Shown here: positions 10,736 through 24,183 of the stretch, in pieces
How positions within the stretch are numbered: the stretch's first letter is position 1
Layout: every line of letters starts with the position of its first letter
Assembly (NCBI GenBank): GCA_016584495.1
Contig: WAID01000014.1
Location: forward strand, 1-64,000
Length of the DNA: 64,000 bases
Source of the DNA: Celoporthe dispersa
Taxonomy: Eukaryota > Ascomycota > Sordariomycetes > Diaporthales > Cryphonectriaceae
Direction: 5' to 3'
The notes under the pieces: model-generated
Seen by the model: the letters and a program-made list of their open reading frames with translations, nothing else
What the model was told of the DNA's origin: nothing
Databases searched by the model: none
Position numbers and translations under genes: made by a program

Positions 10736-12570
10736 GGCTGATGTGGTAGGTTCAAATGGATATTGAAGAAATGAGTGAGATAGATCGGAACTGTTGAAGA
10801 GCACCTAGTTAAAGACAAACCGGGCTTCCGACGGCGTCTTATATATCAACGGGTAGTGTTGCTTCGAATGAGAATCATTCAGCCTCTGCGCAAGGAAATA
10901 GATTCACCGGTACTGACCGCCACAGCTCCTTGGATTCAAACCATACTATTTGCATCTTATTCGACCTGTCGTGAACACTGAGCTGAAGTCGTACCGCTGC
11001 AATGATGCGAAGACTGCACGGAGGTTGTTTGTCGCCGCGCCTCCTCCCCACACCAGGGGAATAGCAGCCAATCAATGCTGTTGAGTCGGCTAAAAGAACT
11101 CATTAGTGATCGAGCACAAGGCTTGTACGTATATCATCTCTCAAGATGGCGACCCAATGGAGTGTTCTTTCTCAACTATTTTCAATTTCGGACCCAAAGC
11201 CAATGTTCGAGAGCATGTGACTAACCGCAGTTATTCAGCTAGCCAGAATTTTGCGCGACATCCATTTAAGGGAAACAGCTCGCTGTGAGATACCCGCTTT
11301 GGGCGCCAGTCGCTGTACAGAGTATGGAGATATTGGTTTCAATAACTCCACATGCTGGGGGTCCAGCTAGCCACAGACATCCCCCAGCCTCTACCATAGT
11401 ATAATTCGCTAAACAGATGTGAAGTGCTCTTTGAGTTCGCTGTATAATAGTTTCAAGCACTGTTGGCTAGACCAAAACTATCTAAAGTGGATGCATTAGA
11501 AGAGCATAGCCGCAAGGCCTTTGCGCTTTATCGATACAAGCGACATATTAGCTTCGTGAATATCACCTGTTGCAGTGTGGATTTTCGTACGCAATACAAA
11601 TAGCGTATACATTTTCCAGCTGAAAAGCATGCTGAGATTATATTATCAGCTAATTGGCCACCTTCTCATCTTCAATCTAGACCGCTACACCGCGATCCAC
11701 AACCACAATAAGATATGCGATGTTAACCTTCTTTAGCTCTAATACACTAGCTAAGTGGGTCAAGGTGGCCAAATGGGCCTCGCCAACAATACTACAGGAA
11801 AAGAATTCCCATACCTATTTTCTGAGGTCGCGTAGCTTGATGAACTGGAAGCGTTTATAGGCGCGCTAGCGTATTCGAGTATCTTTCACCCGGAAACGAA
11901 GATCAATAATGAATGCGCATGTGTTTCCAATTGAAGGCTAAGGATCAATTCTGAATAGCAAAAGCAAGGCTGCACCAAAGTCTCCACTACTACTGCTACA
12001 AGCACAAAGTATTCTGGAAAGGTATATTCTTGCATTCTAATCAACTCGACTTCAGCTGATACAATTATACTTTTCCTGGCATTTCCAGTCTGGTTTTTCT
12101 AACTTGTGACTAAGATTATTGACAATCAAGCTGTTGGTCGAGCGTGATTTTGCAGGAATATATCGAGAGATTTCTTTCATCTAATTGCTGTTTTGTTTTT
12201 GGCAAAGAGCACAAATTGCGAATTATCTCAGACTGCATTATACTGTCAAGCTAGCTATTTGACTAACAATGTGGTTCTTTCTGTTGCATTTCTACATTAT
12301 TATTTCCGCAAAGACTGTGAAATGGCCTGTATAGTGCACAGTAATAAGGTGTAAAGTATACAAGCAACCCGACATAAGAGTCGAGAATATGTTCTGATGC
12401 AGCCCTGTACAAATAACATATAAAAGTAGTTGGACTAACTCATCGAAGAGCTTGCAAATAATTGTCGAATGAATAAAGAATAGGACTAAAATGCTTTCAA
12501 ATTGTTTTGCAAAACGCATGAATATTCTACAACAGACTGATATATCACACTTCTAGGTTGTCTTCTTCTC
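10736..12570. other. Intergenic between lectin and TcB-TcC genes
   Basis: About 1.8 kb with no supportable gene. Frames on both strands are short and lack domains. The composition from 11.5 to 12.5 kb is moderately AT-rich and may be degraded repeat. The left end would hold the lectin promoter and the right end the 3' UTR of the Tc gene. Confidence 0.4.
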
Positions 12571-13213
12571 TTAAACCCCGTCCTGTCTCTGTGCTACGTT
12601 TCTTCTGCTTGCCTGTCCGTTGTCGTTGCTTTTATCTTTGGTATCGACGCTTGTTGATCCGTCTAAGACCGAAATGGTCAGAATATCAGTCCTGTCCCCA
12701 TTCCCGGACCCATCGACAGCATCGTTGAGCATTCTACTAGTTTCTTCCTTGATCATCTCGGCATATATGACGCTTTGCGGAACCTTTCGTTCCTCCGCTT
12801 GCTTCGCCACGTACTCATGAAACTTCAGATAGCTCAGGTAAGAATTTGACTTCTGTGCGTTTTCGAACTCTTCCTTGGCCTCTGAGTGGCTTAGGTCGTT
12901 GTTCTCGGGCTCCGAGCTTGGAGGCTGGGACTCGGATCCTTCGGAAAAGCCCAGCCTTTTGGCTAGTCTACCCGCACCATTGATGGCTATCTTGCTCATA
13001 CCACTGACGGCTGCCTTGACTGGACCATTGATGACAGACGCCCATAGAAAATTTGTCCCAAATGTTAGCATCGAGCTAGAAATATCAGCAGATGTTACGC
13101 CTCCCCCCACCTTCATCTCTGCCAAGGTGACCACAGCCGCATCAGACGCTGAATCCACCGTGGTCTTCCAGACAGCACGACCAACGGCTTTCCAGGGGAT
13201 CTTGAATGTGCCG
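12571..13213 (-). other. Hypervariable C-terminal payload region of the TcC part
   Basis: This is the portion downstream of the DPRG motif, which in TcC proteins is released inside the RHS cocoon and translocated through TcA. It encodes about 210 residues: a basic start with tryptophans, a moderately hydrophobic Gly/Ala/Ser-rich stretch, then a charged coiled segment and a hydrophilic tail ending at 12571. I recognise no ADP-ribosyltransferase, deaminase, nuclease or protease motif. Payload identity is unknown. Confidence 0.55.
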
Positions 13214-16200
13214 CGCGGATCACTGTAGTTGACCGGGTCATTTGTGCAGTAGCAGTATACATTCGGCCCGTCTGCCGTACCCAATGGATCGGGACTCGTC
13301 CACCGTCCCAATCGCGGACAGTAATACCGCGCGCCGCAGTAATAGAATCCCGTTTCGGTGTCTCGGCGGTAAGATGCGAACCGGAAGTCGCTCGGAGCAG
13401 TTATTCCTTTCCCGCACGTGATGTTTGTCGAAGCTCCAAAGGGCGAGTATTCCTCGTATGAAACCGTATCTCCGTGACTGTCAACTTCAAGGTTTGGACT
13501 GAGCTGGAACCGTATCAGAGGGGTACCATGGTCGACTTGCTCGATCATGGCAATGGGCGAGGAGTCGGTGGAGCTGTAGACGTTGGAAGTGTCCGTCAAC
13601 GTGCGCTTCGAAACCCCGTCACCTGAATACAGAATGTATTGCTCCGCCGTGCCAAGATATCTGGTCTCCTTGAGCATGACTCCTTGTTCTGAACCCGCAG
13701 AGGACGAACGCTCCGTCACCTTGCGTACACGGACACCCTCTGCGTCGTACGTCATCCAGGTCGTCTCAGGTGTCATTGAGCTGGTGGACGTAGCCTGCTG
13801 CCGCGTGATGCACCGCATCTTGTCAAGACAGTCCCAACCGATTTGGGCGAAACCTGGCATGCGAGTCATGCAGCCAGTAGGGCTATATGTGTAGCTGTCG
13901 ATGCCTTCTGCTGTCTCCGTGCTTGTGAGTTTATTTCCCTTTCTTCCAGGCTCGATGAGACTGGGGGCCTCGTATCCGTACTTGCGGGTCCAACCTTGCG
14001 TCGCTGCGTCTGATACCTGATGATCCATGATAAGGATGTTTCCGGAATCATCATAGGTGTATGACTCGGTGTAGTTGACCTGCTGTCGCCAATTCGTTTG
14101 CTTGTTGCCACTGCCACCTGGGCTCGACAGTACTCCAGGACCGCCTGCCTGTAGCTGCTCGCGGCCTGTTGCCCGGATCAACTGCCCGGCTGCGTCGTAC
14201 CAGAATTCCTTGACAGGCATTATCTTTTGGTTTCGGAAGAAAAGTATGTCTTGGGCGGAATCTGCCGCGCGAGACATCCGGCCAACACAGTCATATGTGT
14301 AGTTCACATCCTCAATCGTGGCTCCGTTGGCGCGTCGAGTAACCTTGCTGACAAGACGCCTCGTCTCCTCGTCGTAGACGAACCTGATCACCATACCACC
14401 GTTGTACTCGATTCTGTTGGGCAACATGTCTGCAGTATAGCTCGCCCCTGTGATATGCGGCGTCCACTCAGTGTCCATGGGGCCTTTGGAGCTCAGGCTG
14501 GCCACGCTGCCCAGTAGATCAAAAGTGCGGTGTGTGGTCCGACCCAATATGTCTGTAGATAGTATGGGCCTGTTGAAAGCATCGTACGCAGTTCTGGTTC
14601 GCAGCTTGGCCTCAAGGTCGACAGTGACCTCTTGCATCCAGTCTATTGAAGTCTTGTACTCAACCGCCAACTGCCGCGTTTCGGACAGTATGTTTCCTTT
14701 GAAGTCGTACGCCTCGACTTCGCGCACGCCGGCCTGGTCTTCCACACGAGCCGTCCGACCAAGCATATTGCTCGCCTTGGCATCTTCAGTGGCTTCCCCA
14801 TATGTAGTCCGAGACCAGAGAATCTCATTTCTGTCTGCCGGCTGTTGGCGCACCCTTGTCTCGATCTGCCTGCGCAGCGCGTCGTAGATGAACCGCCGTG
14901 TCGCACCACCCGAGGGAGCTTCATACAAGGCGGCGCCCATGCAGTCGTTCAGAGATATTTTTTTGCCAACGTCCATGTTGGTCACAGCGAAAGGATGCCC
15001 GAGGATATCATATTTGCTCTGCTTTACGACACGCCCTAGCGGATCACTCTCGCGCTCAATGTTGCCGTGAACATCATGCTCAAATACCATAGAACGACTC
15101 AGGTTGACTCCCATCTGTTCCACACGTGCAATCTCCACATCCAAAGCACTTCTGTAAGATGTTGAACATGTGTAGCCGTAAGTCATTGCTGCTTTGTTCG
15201 CTGCGGCTTGGACGTGAACGTCAGCGCTTGCACGGCATCTTTCGAGCCAAAGAGGAGCAAAAAGGGTCCTTTCGAGCCCAGAGAAGTAGAAGCCAACGTG
15301 TCTGTCTGCACATGGGTCGGAGATGCTCAGCGTTGCACCCTCGTCCCAAGACGCCGTTGACCATGCTGTGTGCGAGGACTTTCTCCAGGTTCTGTCTGCA
15401 TTGAGAAGTCCCACCTGCTTGCCTACAGCATCTAAGAAGGCAATGGAGAACGGACTGTTGATATCCCCGTGGTGAATGTACAGAGGATGGTCGGCGAAAA
15501 AAGGGAGAAATGTCTTGAAGGGCTGGCCGGCCGCGTTGCTGACTGCGCAGCCAGAAATGGCCCATTTGCCTTCCTCCCATGAGGCGATGGTGGCCAGCTG
15601 GACTGTCGTATTACTGTTGCTCAGAAACGTGAATTTGGCGGAGACATGACCCTTTTCACCGGAACGCAAATGTTCACTGCGGGCAATGTCGACGCGAAAC
15701 TGGGGCGATATCACGCCCTGCGTTTCGACTCGCCGCCGGCAGATGAGTGTACGTGTCCCCCAACCACCTAGGACTTTTTCTGGCCATATCCTCGCTGGGG
15801 TTTTGGAGAAAACACACGGCGTCGCTTTCCGATGTCACAAGTGTGCCCTCGGCTGCGTCCTCTTCCCCCCCAGGACTATCGCCTAACGACTCCCCATCTC
15901 TTCCCATCTGGGCTGTAGAAACCTTGTCTCCGAAAACATCCAAGACCACCCACGATCGGTTCCCATTGGGGTCCGTCATCTGGGTTGGCTGCAGCGTCCG
16001 GTAGCTGTTAGCCGCGGTTGTCATATTCCCAACAGCGTCCGTGGACTGTGTAGCAAGTAGGTTATATTTGTCCATGCGTACGGTGCATATATTTCCGAAC
16101 GGATCCTCCTGAAGGATAGGCGCGTAAAATGAGGCACGTGCATGTGTCAGCTCATCGTCCCCTACCCTCGCGTAGTGCGTGCGGGATGAAGGGCGCCACC

Positions 16201-19200
16201 AGTCCTGGCCGCTGAGACGCACGTAGCCCCCGGCCTGCAGGAGGCTGCTCAGCGACTCAGCTGGGCCGAGCTGGATGTGCTTGCATTGCTCCTCTGTTAT
16301 GGCAAGATCGTAGCTCTGTTCCACTAGAGGCATTCGATCGATCTTGTCGAGCTGTAGGCTGTCTGTGAGATCTGCTGTGCGGAAGAAGGTAAGAGTCTCC
16401 TTTCCTCGGACAATCTGGCCCTGCGAAAACAGCTCAAGCACATCCTCCTGGGCCGCGGCGAGGCCCACGAGGCCGTTGATACCAAATTTGTAGTAATGAG
16501 TCTCCTTGCTTCTAGAAACCATAGGCTTGTAGAAGGTATCGTCTTCGTCAATGACGTTCGTGTATGTGGTTTCCGAGAGCACGGCGTTATGAGTCTCTTG
16601 CAGAGACCTAGCAAGCAGTTCCTGGGCGCTCTTGATCTGAGCTCTGGCCTTCAGCCGCTCGATCTCGCCCTTCTTCTTCCCAGTCTTGTCCTCTTCCTGC
16701 TCCTGGATGGCTACCTTGCTTTTGGAACACCCGTAGCGTATACTGAGAGACTTGGTCACGCTTCCATACTTGTTGCGGGCTAGCACCAAATCATGCTGCA
16801 TTTTTGGTTCGACCTGCTCACGCTCATAGCTCAGCGCGAGAACCTCCTGCGGAAGTACGCGGCAAATACCTGGCTCCTTTTGACTTGTTGGCTCCCTCAA
16901 CATTTCGATGCGATAGGTTGACTCTTTGACATTATATGGCACGCCGGCTCTGCTCGTGCCATCGCGCGCATAAACCTCGCTGCGGACCTTCAGCCCCTTG
17001 AGTGATCGGAATGCCTCGCGCCGGGAGCTCTGGCTTTTAAGATCCGGGATCATGGTCTTCAATTTTGGGTCACCGAATGTGTTCTCCGGGAGTAATGAGA
17101 CCTCTGGGGCCCCTGTGTGATACCACAGCTTCGTATGCCGGACTGGTGCCCTGAACGTCTTATTCTTGGAAACCGCCATCCTCTCGGATTCCCATATCTC
17201 TACAGCCCCAAAGCCACGAAACTCTCTCTCGAGCGGGTCGAAAAAGCCGTCGTGGTACCCAAAAGTCGTCGTGTGCGCGTAGCCCGCTATCTCATCGCTC
17301 TTCACCACACGCCGCACCACGTGTACGGGGAAAGGGAGGCTTGTTTTCCACTTGCGACCCTCCCGCTCATCACGAAGAAGGAAGGTATTTGATGGACGAT
17401 ACTTGATCTTCGTCTCCTGGCCGTTTCCGTCGCTATAGGACGCGAGGAGGTGGGGTTTGCCCTGCGACGCCAGATCAAGATACCGGATCACCACCTCATC
17501 GGTACTGGCATCCTCTGGACCCACCCAGCAGAGACAGCTGGTGCCTTTGCCGAGAATATCGAGTGAAAAGACCGACGACAGCCGGTCGATCTGTGGGAAC
17601 TGCTGTATGTGAGTTCCTCGGCTGAAGCCGTTGCCGCACTCATTGAAGAAAACCGTGGCGCCGCCAGAAGGGGGGGAGGTAGATCAAGTCGGTTGTCCCG
17701 CTGCCGTCAAGATCAAGAAGATGAACCCTCTCCGGGGAGAAGACCCCGTCTGGACCCAGGCATGGCGCGTTGCACATCGACACCTCTGGCCCAAAACGTC
17801 CATACCCAAGGTTGGCAAAGTACGCAATACGGCCGATGGAGACATGGACAATGTCTTGAAGGCCATCGCCCGTCATATCGGCTAGATAGACGGCCGTGTG
17901 GTCATCATTAACCAGCTTGATACGCACTGAGTCACGGCTCTGTGCTAGTTCGCAGCCACGCCGCATGCTGAAGCCCCGTTTGCCCAGACTCGGGTGCCAA
18001 GTGAGGTCTTCGGGGCCCTCCCCGGGGATGAGGAGGTCACTGAGGCCGTTTCCGGTGAGGTCAAGCCGCCTCGCCGCCTTCGCACCAAGGTCCGTGTTTG
18101 TCACGGAATCGACGTGCTGAAAGGGTGTCCAGTCGTTGGTGCCAGGAATTCGTTCGTGGAACCCCATGATCTGGCCGCTATCATCGACGGTGACCAAGTC
18201 CTGTAGGCCGTTGCCATCGAGGTCTTCAAACGACGTCTTCGTATAGTTCCGAACATTCGGCACGGATCGAAGCTGTTGCACCGGCCCGAACTGATCCATG
18301 ATCTCGGCCTCGCTTTCTGACTCGGAAGAAAAGTCGCCTTCCGTGTCCGAAGACGACGATGTACTACCCAAACCAGCGTTGATGGCATTCTCGTTCCGCT
18401 GGAAATACCACACCCCGTCCATCTGGACTAGAAGCCCCGGCGAGCCCTCACTGTTCAGATCGAGCCACCTCGTGACGCTCTCGGGACGCGAGGTCGCCAG
18501 AGCTTGCAGGCTAGAGGGCTTCATACTGCTTATCTGAAGCTTCTCGGTTGGTGGTAGAGAGGCGTATGTCAGGCGCAGAGGAGCCATGCTTTCCAGCACG
18601 TACTTTTGCGTAATCTTGTTGAAAGCATGCCCGTTGAGAACAACCGCTTCTAGGAACGTGCCAGACGGTCTTTCGCCATATGTCAGCTGCGTTGACGAGA
18701 CGAGATAGTCATCAAGACCGAGCTCCTCGGGGAAGTGATGAAACATAAGCACACGCTGGCAGAGACGATAGGTGCGAATCTCAAACCCGCTACGGGCCGA
18801 AGAGAAACGGTCGTCCCGAACGTGCCAAGATCTCACTTCGTCTGTGGTGGGTATATCAATGTCGTGCTCACCGTAGTCAAGCATGACACTAAAGCACCAC
18901 TCTGTGGCCTGGGTGATGGGACAGATCTTCCATGTGTTAAGGTCTCGATTGGGCGTGCGGTTCCCGTACATGACCTGTTTCAGATATCTTGCCCGGGTCC
19001 TGAGGTCCACGTGCTTGGCCATCTCCAGAGCCCTTTCGTCTACAGGCAGCGTGTCGAGACCACTGTCGTCCTCCGCCTTATAAGAGTATCCGATGGCGTT
19101 GCCGTATCCGTCATACGAGTCAGAGAGGAGCCAGGAGAAGATCCTATCCCCCCCTGGTTGCCTCTCAAACTCACGCGACGAATCATCTCTCCCGTAGAAA

Positions 19201-19829
19201 TGCGTCACGTTGTCAGAAGAAATAGTCCGCCAGAAGGTATCGCCACACCTGGTAGTGCTTGACCATCTTTCCACGCGCATCTCGTCCTCTGTGCGCACTC
19301 GCAAAGCGTATTCCTTGACGAGATGCCCGTCTACTTCCTTATTCGCCGTTCCCAGTGGAACAAGGTCCTCCCCCAGCAACACAAAAACATCGTCGTCGCC
19401 GTAAGTAGGCATCTGGCTGCTTGTCTTCCGAGTGATGCTTTGCCGGCCGAGGCTCCAGCCGATACCAAATGGGCCGTTGCCTGAGCCGGAGTTATACTCG
19501 AGTGCTAGGCTTGGCTGGAACTTGCGCCGTGACTCGCTGAGTGGCAGTGGGATGCTCAGTGAGAGAGTCCCGCTGGAAGGGTTCACGTTAAACTTCTGGT
19601 CGATGGAACGCAATGCGCCACCGCCCTTGCCAGTACTGAAGGAGGATGAGTCCAGCATAGGCAAGGTGGGATCGTTGGTGGATGGCCCAGAGGATGGAGC
19701 AGATGCTATCGAATCAGTGGTTTCCGTAGTCGTGCTGGCGCTCACATTGCCGGTGAGGGATGAACCCGTCTGTCTGTCGCGTTGCTTGCCAGGCTGTGGC
19801 AACATCGGGGGTCTTTTGTTCTGGTCCAT
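12571..19829 (-). CDS. Fused TcB-TcC toxin-complex protein (SpvB + RHS), two frame breaks
   Basis: About 2,420 codons encode what bacteria usually split into TcB and TcC, the cocoon subunits of insecticidal toxin complexes. From the ATG at 19829: a low-complexity Ser/Thr N-terminus; an SpvB domain (SGTLSLSIPLPLSESRR, LEYNSGSGNGPFGIGWSLG); FG-GAP propeller repeats (DLDGNGLQDL, DLTGNGLSDL, DMTGDGLQDI, DLDGSGTTDL); the TcB middle region (LEREFRGFGAVE); long RHS/YD repeats; and an RHS core ending YYCPRLGRWTSPDPLG ... SDPRG, the aspartyl autoprotease signature. About 210 residues follow as the variable C-terminus. No introns are visible, unlike neighbouring fungal genes, which fits bacterial origin. 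Single-base frame changes occur at the G7 run 17670-17676 and at the T5 run 15775-15779 (plus-strand coordinates). The family fold is otherwise continuous across both, so error or recent damage is possible. Confidence 0.88.
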
Positions 19830-20533
19830 GACGAAGTTGAATACTCGTTCGACCTCTACACACAAAGTTTGAGAAAGGGTTGTATAAAACTTTTAGAGTT
19901 CGTTTGTATGTCTGTAAAGCAATGACTGTCTATATGCAATTGAAGTAGCCCTGATGAAGAGTCTGTTATATGCGAGGGAAAGAGAGAAGAAAAAAAGACA
20001 GAGTGGGCCAAAAGACACGCAGGGGGGCGGGGGTTTGGGGAGTAGGAAGGCGAGGAATTTCAGCTGACAAGACGCCAAAGCTCTTCATTAAGGCAACCTG
20101 ATTGCATACTCCATATGGAACGGGGTCCGTGGGGCTAGAGCTCAGACTATTGAACACTATAAGGCGATCTATTGAGAGGGGCGAGGCTTCCTGCATAGGT
20201 CATACGGTGTGATGTTCTAAACGCAAAGTTGATTGCTTCATCAGGTGATGAGCGCATCAACACTGCGCTGTATCTCTACATGCACTTAGTATTGGCGACG
20301 GCACTAGAACCGCTGTACTTTCCTCGCACTATCAGTCTCTCATCATGAACTGAACTTCAAGTGGTTTCTTCACTAAGTGGTTGAGTCCTTAAGTAGCTAC
20401 CGTGATTCTCGCTCCTCTACCAGACTCTATGGCATCAAAACCAACAGCATAGACAAATGATATAATCTTGAGGTTGCTCAAGTATGCCTCTTTGATCTAT
20501 ACGAGTAGTCTAAATATATCCCGGATCACTATC
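19830..20533. promoter_or_regulatory. Upstream region of the TcB-TcC gene
   Basis: About 700 bases separate the Tc start codon from the 3' end of the companion gene on the same strand. A purine-rich tract lies at 19975-20040. This must contain the TcB-TcC promoter if the gene is transcribed singly. I see no recognisable element. Confidence 0.4.
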
Positions 20534-23500
20534 TTACTTTGTAGGATTACTCCCGGTAGCAGCTGCAGCAGCCTCTTCTGCCAACTTATCAGAGACATCC
20601 CATACCTTGGCTTTGGGCTTGCCGCTCGAGTCCTCTGCCAGCTCCGCCATTTTCCAGTCAATTGCAAAGCTGCCCTCTGAGAGCTTATACTTTTCCAACT
20701 TCTTCCACGACTCATAGATCTGGAACGCGTACTGGCCCGGATCGATTTTGCCCTGCAGCTCAAGCTTGAATGTCTTGCCATAGGGAACCACAAAGCCCTC
20801 TGGCGCCGACGCATCGTCATCCCCTCCCGCTTTGGCCGGCAGCAGTGTAACCTCGAGGGCTTGTGTCACGGGGTTGATGGAGATCTTTGGTACTACACCT
20901 GACGTCGCTCCTTCAATATCGTCAGGGAGCTCCGGGTCGATATCCCAGCCACGCTCAAACTTGTATACGTTGCCCTTTTGTGGTATGAGGAGCTCCTTGA
21001 ACCTTTCGACCACCTTCTTGGGCTTGGACTTCGGCTGGGACTTGGGCTTGTCTGCCTGAGGACCTGTCCGGCTTGAGCTGGGAGGGCACTCAACTGACTG
21101 AGAAGCGCTATTCTTCTCCATTTCCGACCCAGTGATCTCACTGGCTGCCTGTTCAGAGACAGCTACAGGGTTGGACTGAATTACCTCGGCCTTCTCATCC
21201 TCATTCTTCGTCGCTTCAGTCACCGCCACCTTTAAGGCAGTAGGGCTAGCGGAAGTCGAGGGAGCAGTGGTCTCCTGCACCTCCTCATCCTGCTGACTCT
21301 CGGGATCGGCTGCACCCTGCTTCTCGCCCTCATGTTTCTCATCATTGATCGTCTGCACATTCGGCACAGATACAGCAGCACAAGTCCCATCAGCTGATGA
21401 GTCGGCCTCCAAAGCCACCGCCGTTGCCGCAGCGAAATTGTCGTTGCTCACTACATCTTCGATAGTCGACTGCCTTCCCTTCATCGCAAGTTTCGGGCTA
21501 GGCATGTTCTCGGATGTATCTTGTACTTCGTTCTCGGGGTCTGGTTCGGGTAGTACCTCCTCATCTTCTTCCACGAAATACGAGGTCATCACTTTCAAGA
21601 ACGCTTCACCCTTGCTGTAGAGCTTCTCCATGATGCCTTCTTGGTCGGGCTTCCAACCCTCCTCACTGAAGAGTCTCGCATCTGTTTCTTTGCCATCAGA
21701 GTCCCTGTTTGGCGTGTACTCGAGGCTGATGGTAATGAAGCCGAAAGCAAAATCCTTCTGACCATTGTTGCGATTGGAGACTGTCAAAGTCAGCCTTCCG
21801 ACGCCTGTGTCTTTGTTGTGACTCAAGCTCGGGAGCCAGTCAAGGCGCAGCTCGGCGTTGTGCTTCAGGCTGGTCTCAAAGACGGTGCTCTTTGGGTCTG
21901 GTCGCGAGGGTGGCGCCATGATGTGATCCTTTGCATCGACCTTCGGGAAGTACATGGTGCCATCTGGGTTTGAGGGTCTGGTGGCGTGTGTTAGTTCTTG
22001 AATGCTTTTTGAATCTGGGCAGAGGAAAGACTTGCGGTTTATAATTGACCTTGGCAATGATGTTTCCTAGCCGCGTGAACTTGGGCTCCGCAAATTCAAG
22101 TTCGCCATGCCCCGGATACGAGAATTTTCCCGAGTTCTTGAAACGCTTTGCGATATTGGTCGATACAACAGATATGCCTCGAGACAACATTGTGTTGAGC
22201 TCACTACGAATCCACCCGGCGGTATCGCCTCCAGGGAACTCGAGATGAATCTGTTTATATTCGACCGTCGTGTTCTTCGGCGCCTTGGTGTCCTCATCGA
22301 TTCCCTCGATCTTGGCTTGTATCTGACTTGTTTTGATTTCTCCCCCTTCAACTTTGACTGTCTCTGTGACGTTCTCAAGGACAACGGCAATAGACCATGT
22401 AGCGGTGTATTGGTAGCTGCGAGTAATTTTAGTCATGGATGCTCGCAGCATTGTAACTTCGTGTGCAACTTACTGCTTTCTTTCAAGGTCCTTGACCATA
22501 TCGGCGGAACCAGCATAGGCGAGGTAATAGTCATAAAAGACTTTGCCCTTGACTTCTAGGATTGGGCTATCCGCCGTCCAGCGCACTTCGACCATCGAGT
22601 CGGCCCAGATATCGTAGTTATTATACGAGAAATAGTAACCAGGGCTCGTGGGTGATTCGTACGGGTGCACCTTGTCCTTGCCATGCTGGGCGCTCGTTTT
22701 GGACCAGCGGTAACAGCCTTCACCGATGCGCTCAAGTTTGAACACCTCGTCGCTCGCCTTGCGGGCTGGGTTACCCTCCAATTCATGCCCAATTGCGACA
22801 TGTGGTACGAAGGTGGCGTTGCCAGCTTGCTTGTCATAGTAGCGCTCTGGCTCGCCAACCTGCATCCACGTTGCCATGCAGAGCTCCTGGAGCTGCGGCA
22901 GTAAGAATTTAGTCATAAACACACGGTGGTCCATAACGTAGGAGCCATAGATGCCAGGCTCAGCCAGGTTGCCGTTAAAACCGAGCTTCAGGTTCTTTGG
23001 GAGCTCCCGGGCCTGGACCCGGTCGACGATCTCTGCCTGACCGTATTCATCGTAGACCGTTGTTTTTTCACCCGTTGGCTGATCAACATTCTCGCAGTAC
23101 AGCAGGCAGTTGTAGTCTCCAGTATCTAACTTGCCATAGGGGTTTGCAGTATCCCTATCGGCATCCGTGTATTTTCCCAGGTTCATGGTGCCGAGGTCCT
23201 TAGGATGGGTCAGGTAGGGGTACACTTGGTTGTAAACATGGACGGGACCTGAGATCTGATTAGCCTTGTTGCTGAGAGAGTGATGGAGCTGGGAAATGCA
23301 GCGCTGGTACTCACGGAACGTCGGTGCGCCTGCCTTCACTATTACAGAGAACCTCGAATCAGCAACTGAGACCGAATGGATGAGCCTGGATCTCGGCAAA
23401 CCTACTCTGCGCTGGTGACAAATTAAACTTGATGCCCATAGTTGCAACAGCATCCTCGCCCTCCTTCATGGCCCATCCCGCAAGCAGACCTGGAATTATG

Positions 23501-24183
23501 GTGCTGTAGATCTTGTTGTCTTCTCTGTTCAGGTAGTCCTTGTATCTCATGGTCTTCTTGGTGACTGGGTCCCACACGGTGCTGCTGTCCCCATCTGGGT
23601 CACGCCACCCGGCGCTGCCCAGGGCGCAAAAGATGCGCTGCACCGAGTATTCCCCCGGGATGAAACCTGGGTAGCTGTCCTGGAGTTCCTTGCGCCAGCG
23701 CCTCTTGCGCCGCTTGGCTTCCGCCGAGTCACCGACCGTCTCCTCATATGACACCTCGTTCACCTTGGTCGGTACAGCGAGAACCCAGTCATGGATTTCG
23801 CGCTCGACGCCATCAAGGAAACGGAACTTGCCACTCTTCAAGCTTTCACGCGTTGAATATTAGATATTGTATGATAATTTTATCGGCTAACAAGAGGCTT
23901 ACCGAAAGATGTACATGACCTCAGTCGAATTCGTCGTGGCACCGTTTATCATGATCGACGGAGCGTCAATCACAGCATCCATGCGGCCCTGCAGTGGGGT
24001 AGAGAAGGAGATCTCATTAACGCCATCGACCGTCTTGAAGAGCTGCTGGAAACTGGCGTTGATGATGCCTTGGGACAAGGCAGTGACCTGGTCGAAGTAA
24101 TTTTCTGCTGCGCCAAAATCGGTGCTACTACCCGTGTCTAGGGTAATATCGTAGCGCGTGGGCATCTTGGAGGCGGCAGACAT
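20534..24183 (-). CDS. Intron-containing Tc-companion protein, function unknown (possible TULIP fold)
   Basis: A large protein of about 1,100 residues from the ATG at 24183. Exons 24183-23903, 23842-23402, 23352-22474 and 22416 onward join in frame through GT-AG introns of 60, 49 and 57 nt. A fourth intron near 22010-21960 (branch-like CTAAC present) cannot be joined in frame, so either my splice choice is wrong or one base is off. The last exon ends at 20534. The N-terminal and middle parts are rich in alternating beta-type segments (EVMYIFR, YYFSYNNYDIWADSMVEVRW). The C-terminal part has an acidic Ser/Glu/Pro-rich linker (about 21600-21050) and then a compact domain. The pattern weakly recalls P47/OrfX-like tubular lipid-binding (TULIP) proteins; this is an impression only. 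It lies between the TcB-TcC and TcA genes, which suggests a linked role. Confidence 0.6.

Noticed and set aside
12620..19400. Many open frames on the plus strand opposite TcB-TcC
   Set aside because: They are antisense shadows of a GC-rich coding gene. None has a domain or a sensible start context.
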